Positions 30,800 through 38,984 of a stretch of DNA of 47,583 nt are shown here, piece after piece. The stretch spans positions 1 through 47,583 of the forward strand of contig CAYQCL010000016.1 of NCBI GenBank assembly GCA_964416065.1. The letters are read 5' to 3'. The notes beneath the pieces are model-generated. The model was not told the origin of the DNA. It saw only the letters and a program-made list of their open reading frames with translations, and made no database searches. Origin of the DNA: Limiplasma sp964416065 (GTDB lineage: Bacteria; Bacillota; Clostridia; Christensenellales; Aristaeellaceae). Each line of letters opens with the position of its first letter. The stretch's first letter is position 1. The translations under genes and the position numbers were made by a program.

Positions 30800-31483
30800 T
30801 TATTCGATCGTCTCGACCACGGAGAACCCTAGCTCCTTGAGCCTATCCACGTAGTCGCCGTCCAGATGCATGGCATAGAGCGCATGGCGGCGTTCCCGGG
30901 GAATGGCGTCGACCAGCCGCTGATAGTGGCAATGGGAGGACGAGTGATGGCTGGCGGTGTCATGATAGACGCGCGCGATTTCGCCGGCCAGGAAGCGTCG
31001 GGCAATCTCATCCGGCAGCTGGGCGGCATCGCCGCTGTAATAAACGCGTTCCTCACCGTCTGAAAGCAGATAGCCAAAGGCGCGCATATCCTCCGCGTGC
31101 GGCACCTCAATGGGCTGAGCCGAAACGGGACAGTCCTGCGGCAGGGCGGGAAGATAACGATAGAACTCAGGCGAAATCCCTTGCAGGCTCAAAAGCCGCG
31201 TGACCGCATCCAGCGGATGGACGACGGTGACATTCAGACGAAGCACGCAGTGCGTATAGGACAAAAGCGAGGCTAGAGAGCCCGCGTGATCCGCGTGCAG
31301 ATGGGTCAAAAGCACATAAATCCGACGATAGCTCCTTAGATCGAGCAGACGGACAACCTTTTCATAGGCGCTCTCCCCGAAGTCGAGAAAGAACAGGTCG
31401 CCATCCGACTCAAAAAAGGCGTTGGTGTTGCCGAATGCGGGATAAAACGCCGCTCCCCGACCCAGAAATTTCAGATCAAGCAT
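30800..31483 (-). CDS. MBL-fold metallo-hydrolase
   Basis: A 227-residue protein of the metallo-beta-lactamase fold. IYVLLTHLHADHAGSLASLL carries the HxHxDH zinc site, VYYSGDAAQ the bridging Asp, and ALYAMHLDGDY a late His. The layout GNTNAFFESDGDLFFLDFGE at the start resembles RNase Z- and phosphodiesterase-type MBL proteins. It begins 4 bases after the end of the inner-membrane permease gene and is followed by the IMPase-family gene. A phosphodiesterase-then-phosphatase pair acting on an imported diester is a reasonable but unproven reading. Confidence 0.82.
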   Translation of the reverse strand: MLDLKFLGRGAAFYPAFGNTNAFFESDGDLFFLDFGESAYEKVVRLLDLRSYRRIYVLLTHLHADHAGSLASLLSYTHCVLRLNVTVVHPLDAVTRLLSLQGISPEFYRYLPALPQDCPVSAQPIEVPHAEDMRAFGYLLSDGEERVYYSGDAAQLPDEIARRFLAGEIARVYHDTASHHSSSHCHYQRLVDAIPRERRHALYAMHLDGDYVDRLKELGFSVVETIE

Positions 31484-31487
31484 GCCC

Positions 31488-32303
31488 TCACTCCTTGACT
31501 CCGGCGCTGACGAAGCTGTTCATGAACTGCTTTTGCATGATGAAGAAGGCCAGCAAAAGCGGAAGGATGATGATCAGCGTCGCGGCGCAGACATTGGCCC
31601 ACTGCATATCCGCTTCCTTTGATTTGGCGAAGATCGCCAGACCGACGGTCAGCGTGCGATTGGTAGGAGATTTGGTCACGATCAGAGGCCAGAGATAGTT
31701 GTTCCAATGGTAACTTACCGAGATGACCGCGAAGGACATATAGGCCGCCTTCGCGCAGGGCACATAGACCCGCCAGATGGTCTGCTGAAGATTGGCGCCG
31801 TCGATGCGGGCCGCCTCGCCAAAGGCCCTTGGTACGGTCTTGAAATTCTGACGGAGCAGGAAGATCCCCATTGCGCTGCCCAGGAACGGGAACATGATAC
31901 CCAGCTTCGTATCAATGAGGCCCATTTCGGACAGGGTCATGAAGTTGGGGATGATGAGCACGTCGTTGGGAATGATGATCTGCATGAAGATCACCACGAA
32001 AATCAGCGCCTGACCCTTGAATTGATAGAAGGCCAGGGAATAGGCCGCCAGCGTGGAGGTCACAAACTGAATCGCAAAGGTGACGACCACCAGGATGATG
32101 GTGTTGATATAGTACTGACCGAAGGGAATGGCATTCCACACATAGTGGAGGTTTTCCATGGTAAAAGGCGTGGTTGGCAGGAAGGACATGTTGAAGGACG
32201 TCTCCGTCAACGCCGTTCCGACCAGCCAAACCAGCGGCGCGAGCCACAGAAGGGCCAACAGAATGGAAAGAACCGTAAGCACGGCGGATTTGAGCTTTTT
32301 CAT
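31488..32303 (-). CDS. ABC transporter permease, carbohydrate type (MalG/UgpE-like)
   Basis: A 271-residue inner-membrane protein with six helices. The EAA loop reads FGEAARIDGANLQQTIWRVY, the contact site for the ATPase. The N-terminal helix is VLTVLSILLALLWLAPLVWL, as usual for MalG-type subunits. It forms the channel with the permease encoded upstream. No ATPase gene is in the operon, so a shared MsmX-type ATPase must serve it. Confidence 0.9.
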   Translation of the reverse strand: MKKLKSAVLTVLSILLALLWLAPLVWLVGTALTETSFNMSFLPTTPFTMENLHYVWNAIPFGQYYINTIILVVVTFAIQFVTSTLAAYSLAFYQFKGQALIFVVIFMQIIIPNDVLIIPNFMTLSEMGLIDTKLGIMFPFLGSAMGIFLLRQNFKTVPRAFGEAARIDGANLQQTIWRVYVPCAKAAYMSFAVISVSYHWNNYLWPLIVTKSPTNRTLTVGLAIFAKSKEADMQWANVCAATLIIILPLLLAFFIMQKQFMNSFVSAGVKE

Positions 32304-32321
32304 CGTCGCTTCCCCCCTTTC

Positions 32322-33251
32322 TTAGGCGTAGTGGATTTTCTTGTCCTGGCTGAAAAAGCGGGGCAAAGAAACCACGAGCAGAAGGAAGAGCATGATCACC
32401 GTCAAAGCGGAGGACACGCCGTAATTCATATTGGTAAAGCCTTGCTGATAGATGTAGTACAGCAGAAGCGTGCTTGCGTTATTGGGTGCGCCCTCTGTCA
32501 TGATGATCACATGATCCGCCAGCTTAAAGCAGTTGGTAAAGGCGATGGTGGAGACGAACAGGGTGGTCGGGGCGAGCAGAGGCAGGGTGATGTAGCGGAA
32601 GGTACGCCAGCCGGTCGCACCGTCGATGGACGCGGCCTCGATCACGTCGGTGTTGATGCTTTGCAGCCCCGCCAGGAAGAAGACCATCAGATATCCGGAT
32701 TCGCGCCAGACATACATGACCGCCATGGCGGGCAGAACGGTTTTTTTGTTGGAAAGCACATTCATCGGCTCGCCACCAAACGAGATCAGCAGCTGGTCAA
32801 ACAGACCGTTTTTCGCCATATAGATGAAACTCCATATGCTGGCGATCGCGATCATCGGCATGACGGAGGGATAGAAGTAAGAGGTGCGGATAAAGCCGAT
32901 ATGACGACCCTTGCGGTTGACCAGCATCGCCAGGCAAAGGCCCAAAATCATGCTGGGGATAACCGTATAAAGCGCAAAGACGACGGTATTGCCCATCACC
33001 TTCCAGAAGGTGGAGCTGTTGAACAGACGCGTGAAGTTATCAAAGGCGATGAACTCGGGCGCGTCCATGCCCATCTTGTACTTGGTCAGGCTTAGATAGA
33101 TGCTTCTGAAAACGGGGTAGACGGTAAAGACCAGCATGACAGCCACGGCGGGCAGCATCAGTCCCCAACCCGTGGCAACCTCCTTGCGGCGACGGCTCGC
33201 AGCAGTCGAGGTTCGCTTCATTGATTGTCCGGCGGTGGAAGTCATGGACAT
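32322..33251 (-). CDS. ABC transporter permease, carbohydrate type (MalF/UgpA-like)
   Basis: A 309-residue six-helix inner-membrane protein. The EAA loop reads DVIEAASIDGATGWRTFRYI, followed by TLPLLAPTTLF. The cytosolic leader is basic (SRRRKEVATG). It is the MalF-type partner of the permease that follows 18 bases downstream, and sits behind the binding-protein gene in the standard order. Confidence 0.9.
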   Translation of the reverse strand: MSMTSTAGQSMKRTSTAASRRRKEVATGWGLMLPAVAVMLVFTVYPVFRSIYLSLTKYKMGMDAPEFIAFDNFTRLFNSSTFWKVMGNTVVFALYTVIPSMILGLCLAMLVNRKGRHIGFIRTSYFYPSVMPMIAIASIWSFIYMAKNGLFDQLLISFGGEPMNVLSNKKTVLPAMAVMYVWRESGYLMVFFLAGLQSINTDVIEAASIDGATGWRTFRYITLPLLAPTTLFVSTIAFTNCFKLADHVIIMTEGAPNNASTLLLYYIYQQGFTNMNYGVSSALTVIMLFLLLVVSLPRFFSQDKKIHYA

Positions 33252-33315
33252 TCATCCTCCCTGATCATCTGAAAAGGGGCCACGGGCGATGCCCATGGCC
33301 CCGCAATGGCGAAGG

Positions 33316-34599
33316 TTACTGATATTCGGCCAGGAGCTCATCGCCCTGCTCCTGAGCGGCGGCCAGCGCTTCCTCGGCGGTCATTTCGCCGGTCACGGCG
33401 GCCTGGATGTTGTCGTTGAGGATACGCCACATCTCGGCGGCGGAATAGGTGGTCAGCTCGGGCTGCGCGTACTCAAGCTGCTCATAGGCAACCAGCGCGT
33501 CCGGGAAGGACTCATAATAGGCCTTGAGGATATCAGTGTCATAGCAGGAATAGCGGGTCGCGACATAGCCGGTGTCGATGGACCACTGGGCGGCGCGCTC
33601 GGTATCGCACATGAACTTGATGAACTCCCAGGCCGCCTGCTGACGCTCCTCGGAGATGCCGTTGGTGATGTAGAAGTTGCCGCCGCCGGTGGGAGCACCC
33701 CACTGACGTCCAGCGGGCAGGAAGCAGACGCCGAAGTCGAAGGTAGCGTTGTTCTTGATGTTGGTCAGGTTGCCGGTGGTGTGATAGATCATCGCGACCT
33801 CGCCGGCCAGGAATTGGGTGGGAAGATCGGTCCACTGCACGATGCCGGGGGCCATGCACTCGTACTTGTTCTGCAGGTCAAGCCAGAGCTGAAGGGCTTC
33901 GACATTCTCGGGGGTATTGAAGTACACCTCTTTGCCGTCGGCGCTCATCAGGCCCACGCCGTTGGTGCAGTTTTGCAGGGAGAAGCCGGTAAAGCCCCAC
34001 TGAGCGGAACCGGAGTTGAGAGCGATGCCCACGCCCCAGCGGTTCTCGTTGGTCAGCTTCACGGCGTAGTCCACCATCTCGTCCCAAGTGGTCGGGGGAG
34101 CTTCGGGATCAAGGCCGACCTCACGGAAGGCATCCTTGTTATAGAACATAACCATGGTGGAACGCTGGAAGGGGATGGAGTAGATGCTGCCATCGACGTA
34201 GGAGTCGAGCATGAAGCCGTCGATGAAGTCATCGATGAAGTCCTGTCCTTCGGGATCGTTGGCGATCAGCTCGTCCAGCGACATGGCCATCTTCGTAGAG
34301 GCCATGGTGAAGCGCTGGGTCGCCAGACTCACGAATAGGTCAGGCGGGTTGCCGCCCTGAATGGCGGTTTGGATCGCGGTCACGGTATCGTCGTAGTTGC
34401 CAGTGTAGACGGCCTGCACCTGGACGTCGGAGCGGCTTGCGTTGAATTCGCTGGTCATTTCATCGATCAGCTTCGCAGCGTCTCCGCCGACGTTGACGGG
34501 AAAGTACATCGTCAGCTGGAGGGGCTCCTCGGCCAGTGCGGGGAGCGCAATGCTCAAAAGCATCGCCAAAGATAGAGCAATAGCAAGGATTTTTTTCAT
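33316..34599 (-). CDS. ABC transporter substrate-binding protein, family 1 (UgpB-like)
   Basis: A 427-residue exported protein. A signal peptide (KKILAIALSLAMLLSIALPA, cleaved after ALA near residue 23) is followed by EPLQLTMYFPVNVGGDAAKL and the two-lobe family 1 fold (GGNPPDLFVSLATQRFTMAS; EVAMIYHTTGNLTNIKNNAT; GGGNFYITNGISEERQQAAW). No lipobox is seen. UgpB relatives bind glycerol-3-phosphate or oligosaccharides, and the phosphatase in the operon favours a phosphorylated ligand, which is inference. It is first in the operon, behind the promoter at 34650-34678. Confidence 0.88.
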   Translation of the reverse strand: MKKILAIALSLAMLLSIALPALAEEPLQLTMYFPVNVGGDAAKLIDEMTSEFNASRSDVQVQAVYTGNYDDTVTAIQTAIQGGNPPDLFVSLATQRFTMASTKMAMSLDELIANDPEGQDFIDDFIDGFMLDSYVDGSIYSIPFQRSTMVMFYNKDAFREVGLDPEAPPTTWDEMVDYAVKLTNENRWGVGIALNSGSAQWGFTGFSLQNCTNGVGLMSADGKEVYFNTPENVEALQLWLDLQNKYECMAPGIVQWTDLPTQFLAGEVAMIYHTTGNLTNIKNNATFDFGVCFLPAGRQWGAPTGGGNFYITNGISEERQQAAWEFIKFMCDTERAAQWSIDTGYVATRYSCYDTDILKAYYESFPDALVAYEQLEYAQPELTTYSAAEMWRILNDNIQAAVTGEMTAEEALAAAQEQGDELLAEYQ

Positions 34600-34649
34600 G
34601 GGGCTACCTCCTTCACATCACTATGGGGAACAGATCCTTGTATAGGCAT

Positions 34650-34678
34650 ATCATATCACCGAAAATGAATCGTGTCAA
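34650..34678 (-). promoter_or_regulatory. Sigma-A promoter of the ABC importer operon
   Basis: Minus strand TTGACA (34678-34673), 17 bases, TATGAT (34655-34650): near consensus, so repression by the divergent LacI-type protein would be expected. Confidence 0.75.
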
Positions 34679-34730
34679 TACTATCAATAAACAATTTTAT
34701 ACGAAATATTAAAAAAATTTAGTTAAATAT

Positions 34731-34759
34731 TTGCTATGTTTGAAGAGAATTGTTATAAT
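34731..34759 (+). promoter_or_regulatory. Sigma-A promoter of the LacI/binding-protein fusion gene
   Basis: TTGCTA (34731-34736), 17 bases, TATAAT (34754-34759). Confidence 0.7.
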
Positions 34760-34789
34760 AGGGAAGGAAAGAGACAACTTAAAATAGAT

Positions 34790-34814
34790 AAACGTTTCAA
34801 CTTCAGATGAAACG
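34790..34814. promoter_or_regulatory. Candidate LacI-type operator
   Basis: AAACGTTT (34790-34797) has the central CG of LacI-family operators. CGTTTCA (34793-34799) and TGAAACG (34808-34814) form a further inverted repeat. Both lie between the -10 box and the start codon, the place for autorepression. Confidence 0.5.
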
Positions 34815-34827
34815 CGGGAGATGTTGT

Positions 34828-37032
34828 ATGGTCACAATCAAGGATATCGCAAAGGCGGCAGGCGTGGCGCAGGGCACGGTTTCCAACGTGCTCAACGGGC
34901 GCGGCAATGTAAGCAGCGAAAAAATCCGGCACGTGCTGGAGGTCAGTGAGGCGCTGGGCTACGTACCCAATGAGCGCGCCAAGATGCTTAGGAAGGGACA
35001 TGCGAAGCTGCTGGGCGTGCTCCTGCCAAGCCTGAACATCAGGCAGTATACCGATTTTTATCTCAGCTTCAAGGCCTATGCCGAAAGCCACGGCTACTCG
35101 GTGCGTCAGTACCTGCACAGGCCCATCAGTCCCGAAACCGAGGAAGCGGTGCTCCAGGAAGCGCGAAGCGATATGGTTTCCGGCCTGGCGGTTTTTTCCG
35201 ATTACCTTCATCTAGAGCACTATAACCCGACGCGTGCCAGCGATCATCCCATGGAGCTTCTGTTTGTGGAGCGCAAGCCCTCCTTTGACGCGGACTATAT
35301 CGGCTTTGACACCTTTAAGGCGGGCGAGGCGATGGCAAGGAAGATGCTTGAGCATGGCTATGGAAGCATCGCGCTGATCACGGGAAATCTGCGCCTTTCG
35401 CATGAGGCGGACTTCTATCGAGGCTTTATGAAGAAAATGAAGGACGCTAAGGTCAAGCTGACCGCCTTTCAGACGGATGAGCAGCGCAGGCATCAGAACA
35501 TCCTCCAGGCCTTTGAGCAGACGCAGGCGCAGGCCATTGCCTCCTCCCAGCTGGAATATGCGCAGACGGCCAGGGATATCTTAAGCACCTTCTATACCGA
35601 GAAGCTTCCTGATATTTATACCCTTTCGCCGGTTTTCACACTTCCGGAGACGGACTTTCAGAAATATGAGCTCAACTTCCGTCTGCTTGGAAACGCGGCC
35701 GCGCAAAAGCTGATCCGGCGGATCGAACGGGGTAAGGAGCCGCAAAGCTGCATTTTGGAAAATACCGGCTTTCGCTCCTGGTGCCCCGCGCCCATCAGGA
35801 CGCGAGGCAAGCAGCGACCGCTCAACGTCCTTACGCTGGACAGTCCGGAGGCCTATACCATGCGGAGCATGGCGCGCATCTACACTCGGCATACGGGGAT
35901 CCCCGTCAACACCATTATCTATTCCTACGACGAAATTTACGAAGTCTTCAACAGCCTGCGTGAGGACGCCATTTTTGATGTGCTCAGGCTGGATGTGACA
36001 TGGCTTTCCTGGTTCGCGCAGAAAATCCTCAAGCCGTTAAAGGAAATCGATCCCGATGTGGAAGGGGTGCTGTCCGCGTTCCTGACGGGCACGCCGGAGA
36101 AGTATTCCTACGTCAACGGTGTGCTCTACGCCTTGCCCAACACCCCCAGCACCCAGATGCTCTTCTATCGAAGCGACCTGTTTAACAGCGCCATTTACAA
36201 GAGGATGTTTCAGGAAAGGTACAAAACGGAATTGACCGTTCCCCGAACGTTTGAAGAATTTAATCGGGTCGCTTCCTTTTTTACCCGCGCGCTCAATCCC
36301 GATTCGCCGGTGGATTACGGAACGACTTTGACGCTTGGCTCCACGGGCGTGGCAGGCAGCGAGCTGCTGGCGCGTCTGTTCAGCGTCCAGGAGAATCTCT
36401 ATGACGCGCAGGGGCAGGTGAAGCTCAACGGGCAGGTGGCCGTCAACGCGCTCAGGCAGCTCATTGAGGTCAAGCAATACAGCGACCCGCAGTATTGCTC
36501 CTGGTGGACCAACACTGCCTCGACCTTTGCCGCAGGCAACGTCGCCATGGCGATTCTTTACAACAACTTCGCATCCCCTATCCAGGGCCATCATTCCAAG
36601 GTGCTGGGCAACATTGGCTATGCCATGACGCCGGGAGGAAGGCCGATCATCGGCGGAGGCTCTCTGGGCGTTTCCAAATACTCCCGACAGCCGGAGACCG
36701 CTCTGCATTTCATCCGCTGGATGTGCAGCGAGCCGGTGGCCTCGGCAAGCACGCTGCTGGGCGGCGTGTCGCCTTGCAGGGAATCCTACAACAATTACGA
36801 GATCATCAACAACTATCCCTGGCTCAAGCTGGTCAACAGCAGCTTTGCTGCGGCACAGGGCCGGCGTATGCCGCCTAAGTATACCGCGCCGTTTGATGAA
36901 CGCCGCTTCATGAGCATCATCGGCATGGCGGTTAAAAATGCTTACAACGGAGCGCTCTCGCCCCAAGAGACCATGGATTATGCGCAAAAGCTCTTTGAAG
37001 AGCAGTTCGTGAGCAATCTTACGCAATGCTGA
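34828..37032 (+). CDS. LacI-family regulator fused to a family 1 solute-binding-protein domain
   Basis: A 734-residue protein; the ATG follows GGGAG by 8 bases. Residues 1-55 are a complete LacI HTH and hinge (TIKDIAKAAGVAQGTVSNVL, NERAKMLRKGHAKLLGVLLP). Residues ~60-315 are the usual sensor core (YIGFDTFKAGEAMARKMLEH, GSIALITGNLRLSHEADFYR). Residues ~325-734 are a further ~400-residue domain with the family 1 solute-binding fold (LNVLTLDSPEAYTMRSMARI; NGVLYALPNTPSTQMLFYRS; FAAGNVAMAILYNNFASP; ETALHFIRWMCSEP). There is no signal peptide, so the binding domain is cytosolic. A normal LacI protein is 330-350 residues. It is divergent from a matching importer operon, which suggests that it senses the same ligand. 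Confidence 0.9.
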   Translation: MVTIKDIAKAAGVAQGTVSNVLNGRGNVSSEKIRHVLEVSEALGYVPNERAKMLRKGHAKLLGVLLPSLNIRQYTDFYLSFKAYAESHGYSVRQYLHRPISPETEEAVLQEARSDMVSGLAVFSDYLHLEHYNPTRASDHPMELLFVERKPSFDADYIGFDTFKAGEAMARKMLEHGYGSIALITGNLRLSHEADFYRGFMKKMKDAKVKLTAFQTDEQRRHQNILQAFEQTQAQAIASSQLEYAQTARDILSTFYTEKLPDIYTLSPVFTLPETDFQKYELNFRLLGNAAAQKLIRRIERGKEPQSCILENTGFRSWCPAPIRTRGKQRPLNVLTLDSPEAYTMRSMARIYTRHTGIPVNTIIYSYDEIYEVFNSLREDAIFDVLRLDVTWLSWFAQKILKPLKEIDPDVEGVLSAFLTGTPEKYSYVNGVLYALPNTPSTQMLFYRSDLFNSAIYKRMFQERYKTELTVPRTFEEFNRVASFFTRALNPDSPVDYGTTLTLGSTGVAGSELLARLFSVQENLYDAQGQVKLNGQVAVNALRQLIEVKQYSDPQYCSWWTNTASTFAAGNVAMAILYNNFASPIQGHHSKVLGNIGYAMTPGGRPIIGGGSLGVSKYSRQPETALHFIRWMCSEPVASASTLLGGVSPCRESYNNYEIINNYPWLKLVNSSFAAAQGRRMPPKYTAPFDERRFMSIIGMAVKNAYNGALSPQETMDYAQKLFEEQFVSNLTQC

Positions 37033-37102
37033 AAAAGTCGTATGTTGTTTTCAGTTTCATCACAAAATCGCCACATTTCTCTGCTATGCTGTTGATACCA
37101 TC

Positions 37103-37249
37103 AAGGAGGACGTAAAGACTACCCCCTGATCGTTCTTCGAGATGGTCTCCGTATCGGGACTGGGAATGAGGAAACCCGGTCCGTCATCCGTATTCCTCCT
37201 TTTCCCCTTGCCAGGGCGGGCGGTTGTGGTGAGCCGTCCGCCCATTTTT
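37103..37249 (+). ncRNA. Candidate structured RNA ending in an intrinsic terminator
   Basis: AAGGAGGA (37103-37110) pairs with TCCTCCTT (37194-37201), closing a domain. Inside it, GGACTGGG (37157-37164) pairs with CCCGGTCC (37175-37182), and AGAC (37116-37119) with GTCT (37145-37148), giving a three-way-junction shape. An intrinsic terminator (37214-37249) follows at once. No open frame is convincing. It lies 70 bases behind the fusion gene and there is no plus-strand gene downstream, so it is either a stand-alone small RNA or a structured 3' UTR. No known class was recognised and no clear promoter is seen. Confidence 0.35.
37214..37249 (+). terminator. Strong intrinsic terminator
   Basis: GGGCGGGCGGTT (37214-37225) pairs with AGCCGTCCGCCC (37232-37243) with two wobbles, then ATTTTT. 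Confidence 0.85.
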
Positions 37250-37538
37250 GTTAATCTTCCTCGATCCTTCGCCGTTTATTTCCATATCCTTCATGCTTTG
37301 GTCACAAACACTTGGTATTCTATGTTTGTCGATTAAGACAAAATGCGTTGCGGAAGCGGCGCAAAGGGAAGCTCTTGCGCAAGAAGGACGGTTCCTTATA
37401 TAGCCGACGGTATCAGGCTTTTTTTCGGGCGCCTTTTCGCCCCCAGCCTGCCGTATTCCCTCCGTTTCCGTGCGCGACAAACCATTACGCGGCCTGCGCC
37501 GCGATGATATAAACGGAGACCTGTCGCAAATCATGCGC
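37250..37538. other. Unassigned intergenic stretch before a bidirectional terminator
   Basis: No gene is supported. The stretch has a 12-base palindrome TCTTGCGCAAGA (near 37373), a T-run TTTTTTT after a weak hairpin (near 37415), and a possible promoter (TTGGTC, 17 bases, TATGTT near 37299-37327). Together with the terminator at 37539-37577 this could bound a small RNA of about 240 bases, but the evidence is thin. Confidence 0.3.
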
Positions 37539-37577
37539 AAAAATCCGCTCTCATGCATTGCTTGAAAGCGGATTTTT
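37539..37577. terminator. Bidirectional intrinsic terminator
   Basis: AAAAATCCGCT (37539-37549) pairs with AGCGGATTTTT (37567-37577); the A and T runs make it active on both strands. Confidence 0.8.
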
Positions 37578-37607
37578 GTTGCACTGAAAGAAGGCCATGG
37601 CTTCGGG

Positions 37608-37880
37608 ACATCGACAAAGGATGGGGGCGGGGCATTATTCTCCCCGCTGGGATTTGGGGTAAAGACCCGCAACCTCAATCGTCGTGGAGGGTACTGGCCG
37701 TTCCCTCCACTCGTTTCGATTGATATCCTCGCTTTGCCCCTTCGGGGTAAGACCGCACAGCGGTCCCTCTTCCCTCCGTCAACCCAAAGCCTTACACCGC
37801 AGCATTCTCCAAGCGAGGACGCGCCGGCCCACGCGGGCCAGTGCTGCGGCTCTTTTCGTAAATAGGGGGTATCAATGACC
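37608..37880. repeat. Structured intergenic repeat, copy D (interrupted)
   Basis: The left end ACATCGACAAAGGATGGGGG and the right end from AAGCCTTACACCGCAGCA to AAATAGGGGGTATC are typical, but about 100 bases of unrelated sequence separate them (about 37680-37785). The outer stem reads CCGCAGCA/TGCTGCGG: compared with copy A (CCGCAGCG/CGCTGCGG), both arms changed in a way that keeps the pair. It lies between the fusion gene and the convergent tctC gene. Confidence 0.75.
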
Positions 37881-37881
37881 T

Positions 37882-37911
37882 GAGGCCATGCCACAAAAGC
37901 GGCATGGCCTC
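37882..37911 (-). terminator. 11-bp hairpin behind tctC
   Basis: GAGGCCATGCC (37882-37892) pairs with GGCATGGCCTC (37901-37911). It lies 50 bases beyond the minus-strand tctC stop; it lacks a T-run. Confidence 0.5.
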
Positions 37912-37961
37912 GTATTGACCCGCGCGCACGGAGCGCGGAGCCGATGGTCAGGGAGTATCAA

Positions 37962-38915
37962 TTATTCCACGAAGTCGGACAGATAGCCCTCGTAGATCTC
38001 ATACTGCTCGGCGTAATAGGCCTCGGTCTCTTCGGGGGTCATGGAGGTGATGTTGACCAGCGCACCCTCGCTATACGCCTTCAGAGTCTCGTTGTCAAGC
38101 ACCTTGGAGAGGCCCTCGTTCATGGCGGTGATCACGCTGTCATCAACGGAGTTGGGAGCGGCCAGATAGAAGAATTTGGAGAACACGACGTCATAGCCCT
38201 GCTCCTTGAGGGTGGGGATGTCGGGTGCGCTCTCGATGCGCTCGTCGGCCAGGATGCCCAGGCAGGTGAACTCGCCGGTCTCCAGATAGTCGCGAACCAA
38301 ACCGGCCTGCGTGCCAATCACGTCCAGGCGCTTGCCCAGCAGCTCGGTGGTCTTCTGAGCGGCGGTACCGGCATCAACAATGTTGAATTCAACGCCGGCG
38401 GCCTGCTGGAAGGCCAGCACGTGCAGATGCGTGAAGGAGCCAGTTTCGGTCGCGAAGGAGACCTCGCCGGGATGCTCCTTCATGTACTCGACCATGGAGG
38501 CGGTGTCGGTGAAGTGCTCGTTGCTGCTATTGATCACAAAGGCGTTGGAGAAATCCAGGAAGGGCATACCGGCCAGTTTGAAGTCATCCAGCACGTTGAA
38601 TTCCTCGTACATGCCCATGATCTGAGTGATGCAGGCGCCGCTGTGATAGAACACGAAGCGATAGCCGTCATCGGGGTTGTTCAGCGCGTCCTCAAAGGCC
38701 ACGGCGCCGGAGCCGCCGGACATGTTGGAGACGATCACGTTCCAGCCCAGCTCTTCGGTCAGAGCGGCGGCCAGGGCACGGGCGTTGGCATCAGTGTCTC
38801 CGCCGGGATTGGCGGGCACAATCAGCTCGATGGAGCGCTCCGGCCACTCGGCCAGGGCGGAAGCGCCGGTCAGCACCATGATCATGACGAGAAGCACAGC
38901 TAACAGTTTCTTCAT
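37962..38915 (-). CDS. tctC: Tripartite tricarboxylate transporter substrate-binding protein (TctC/Bug family)
   Basis: A 317-residue exported protein. The signal peptide (KKLLAVLLVMIMVLTGASAL) is cleaved near AEW. WPERSIELIVPANPGGDTDA is the typical start of a Bug protein, where a loop grips the carboxylate of the ligand. GGSGAVAFEDALNNPDDGYR and VIGTQAGLVRDYLETGEF follow. TctC delivers organic acids to TctAB. Unusually it is not in the tctBA transcript but divergent from it, with its own sigma-54 promoter at 38968-38984. The operon opposite suggests that the ligand is glucarate or a related sugar acid; that is inference. Confidence 0.92.
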   Translation of the reverse strand: MKKLLAVLLVMIMVLTGASALAEWPERSIELIVPANPGGDTDANARALAAALTEELGWNVIVSNMSGGSGAVAFEDALNNPDDGYRFVFYHSGACITQIMGMYEEFNVLDDFKLAGMPFLDFSNAFVINSSNEHFTDTASMVEYMKEHPGEVSFATETGSFTHLHVLAFQQAAGVEFNIVDAGTAAQKTTELLGKRLDVIGTQAGLVRDYLETGEFTCLGILADERIESAPDIPTLKEQGYDVVFSKFFYLAAPNSVDDSVITAMNEGLSKVLDNETLKAYSEGALVNITSMTPEETEAYYAEQYEIYEGYLSDFVE

Positions 38916-38967
38916 TAGGATGATCCTCCTTGTGTTTTTTCGGGAAATACCCTGTTGCTAAATAGAA

Positions 38968-38984
38968 TGCGAATTCCGTGCCAA
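38968..38984 (-). promoter_or_regulatory. Sigma-54 (-24/-12) promoter of tctC
   Basis: Minus strand TTGGCACG-GAAT-TCGCA (38984 down to 38968). The GG and GC pairs are 12 bases apart, as required; the only departure from TTGGCACG-N4-TTGCW is TC for TT. It ends about 53 bases before the tctC start codon. Confidence 0.75.

Noticed and set aside
31707..33095. Plus-strand 462-codon frame
   Set aside because: It is antisense to the two ABC permeases; His/Asp/Gly-rich with no domain.
5939..37880. Repeats as a CRISPR array or insertion sequence
   Set aside because: The copies are many kilobases apart, not regularly spaced, and none encodes a transposase or has cas genes near it.
37184..37894. Minus-strand 236-codon frame through the intergenic region
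   Set aside because: It runs through terminators and the repeat and has no domain or ribosome binding site.
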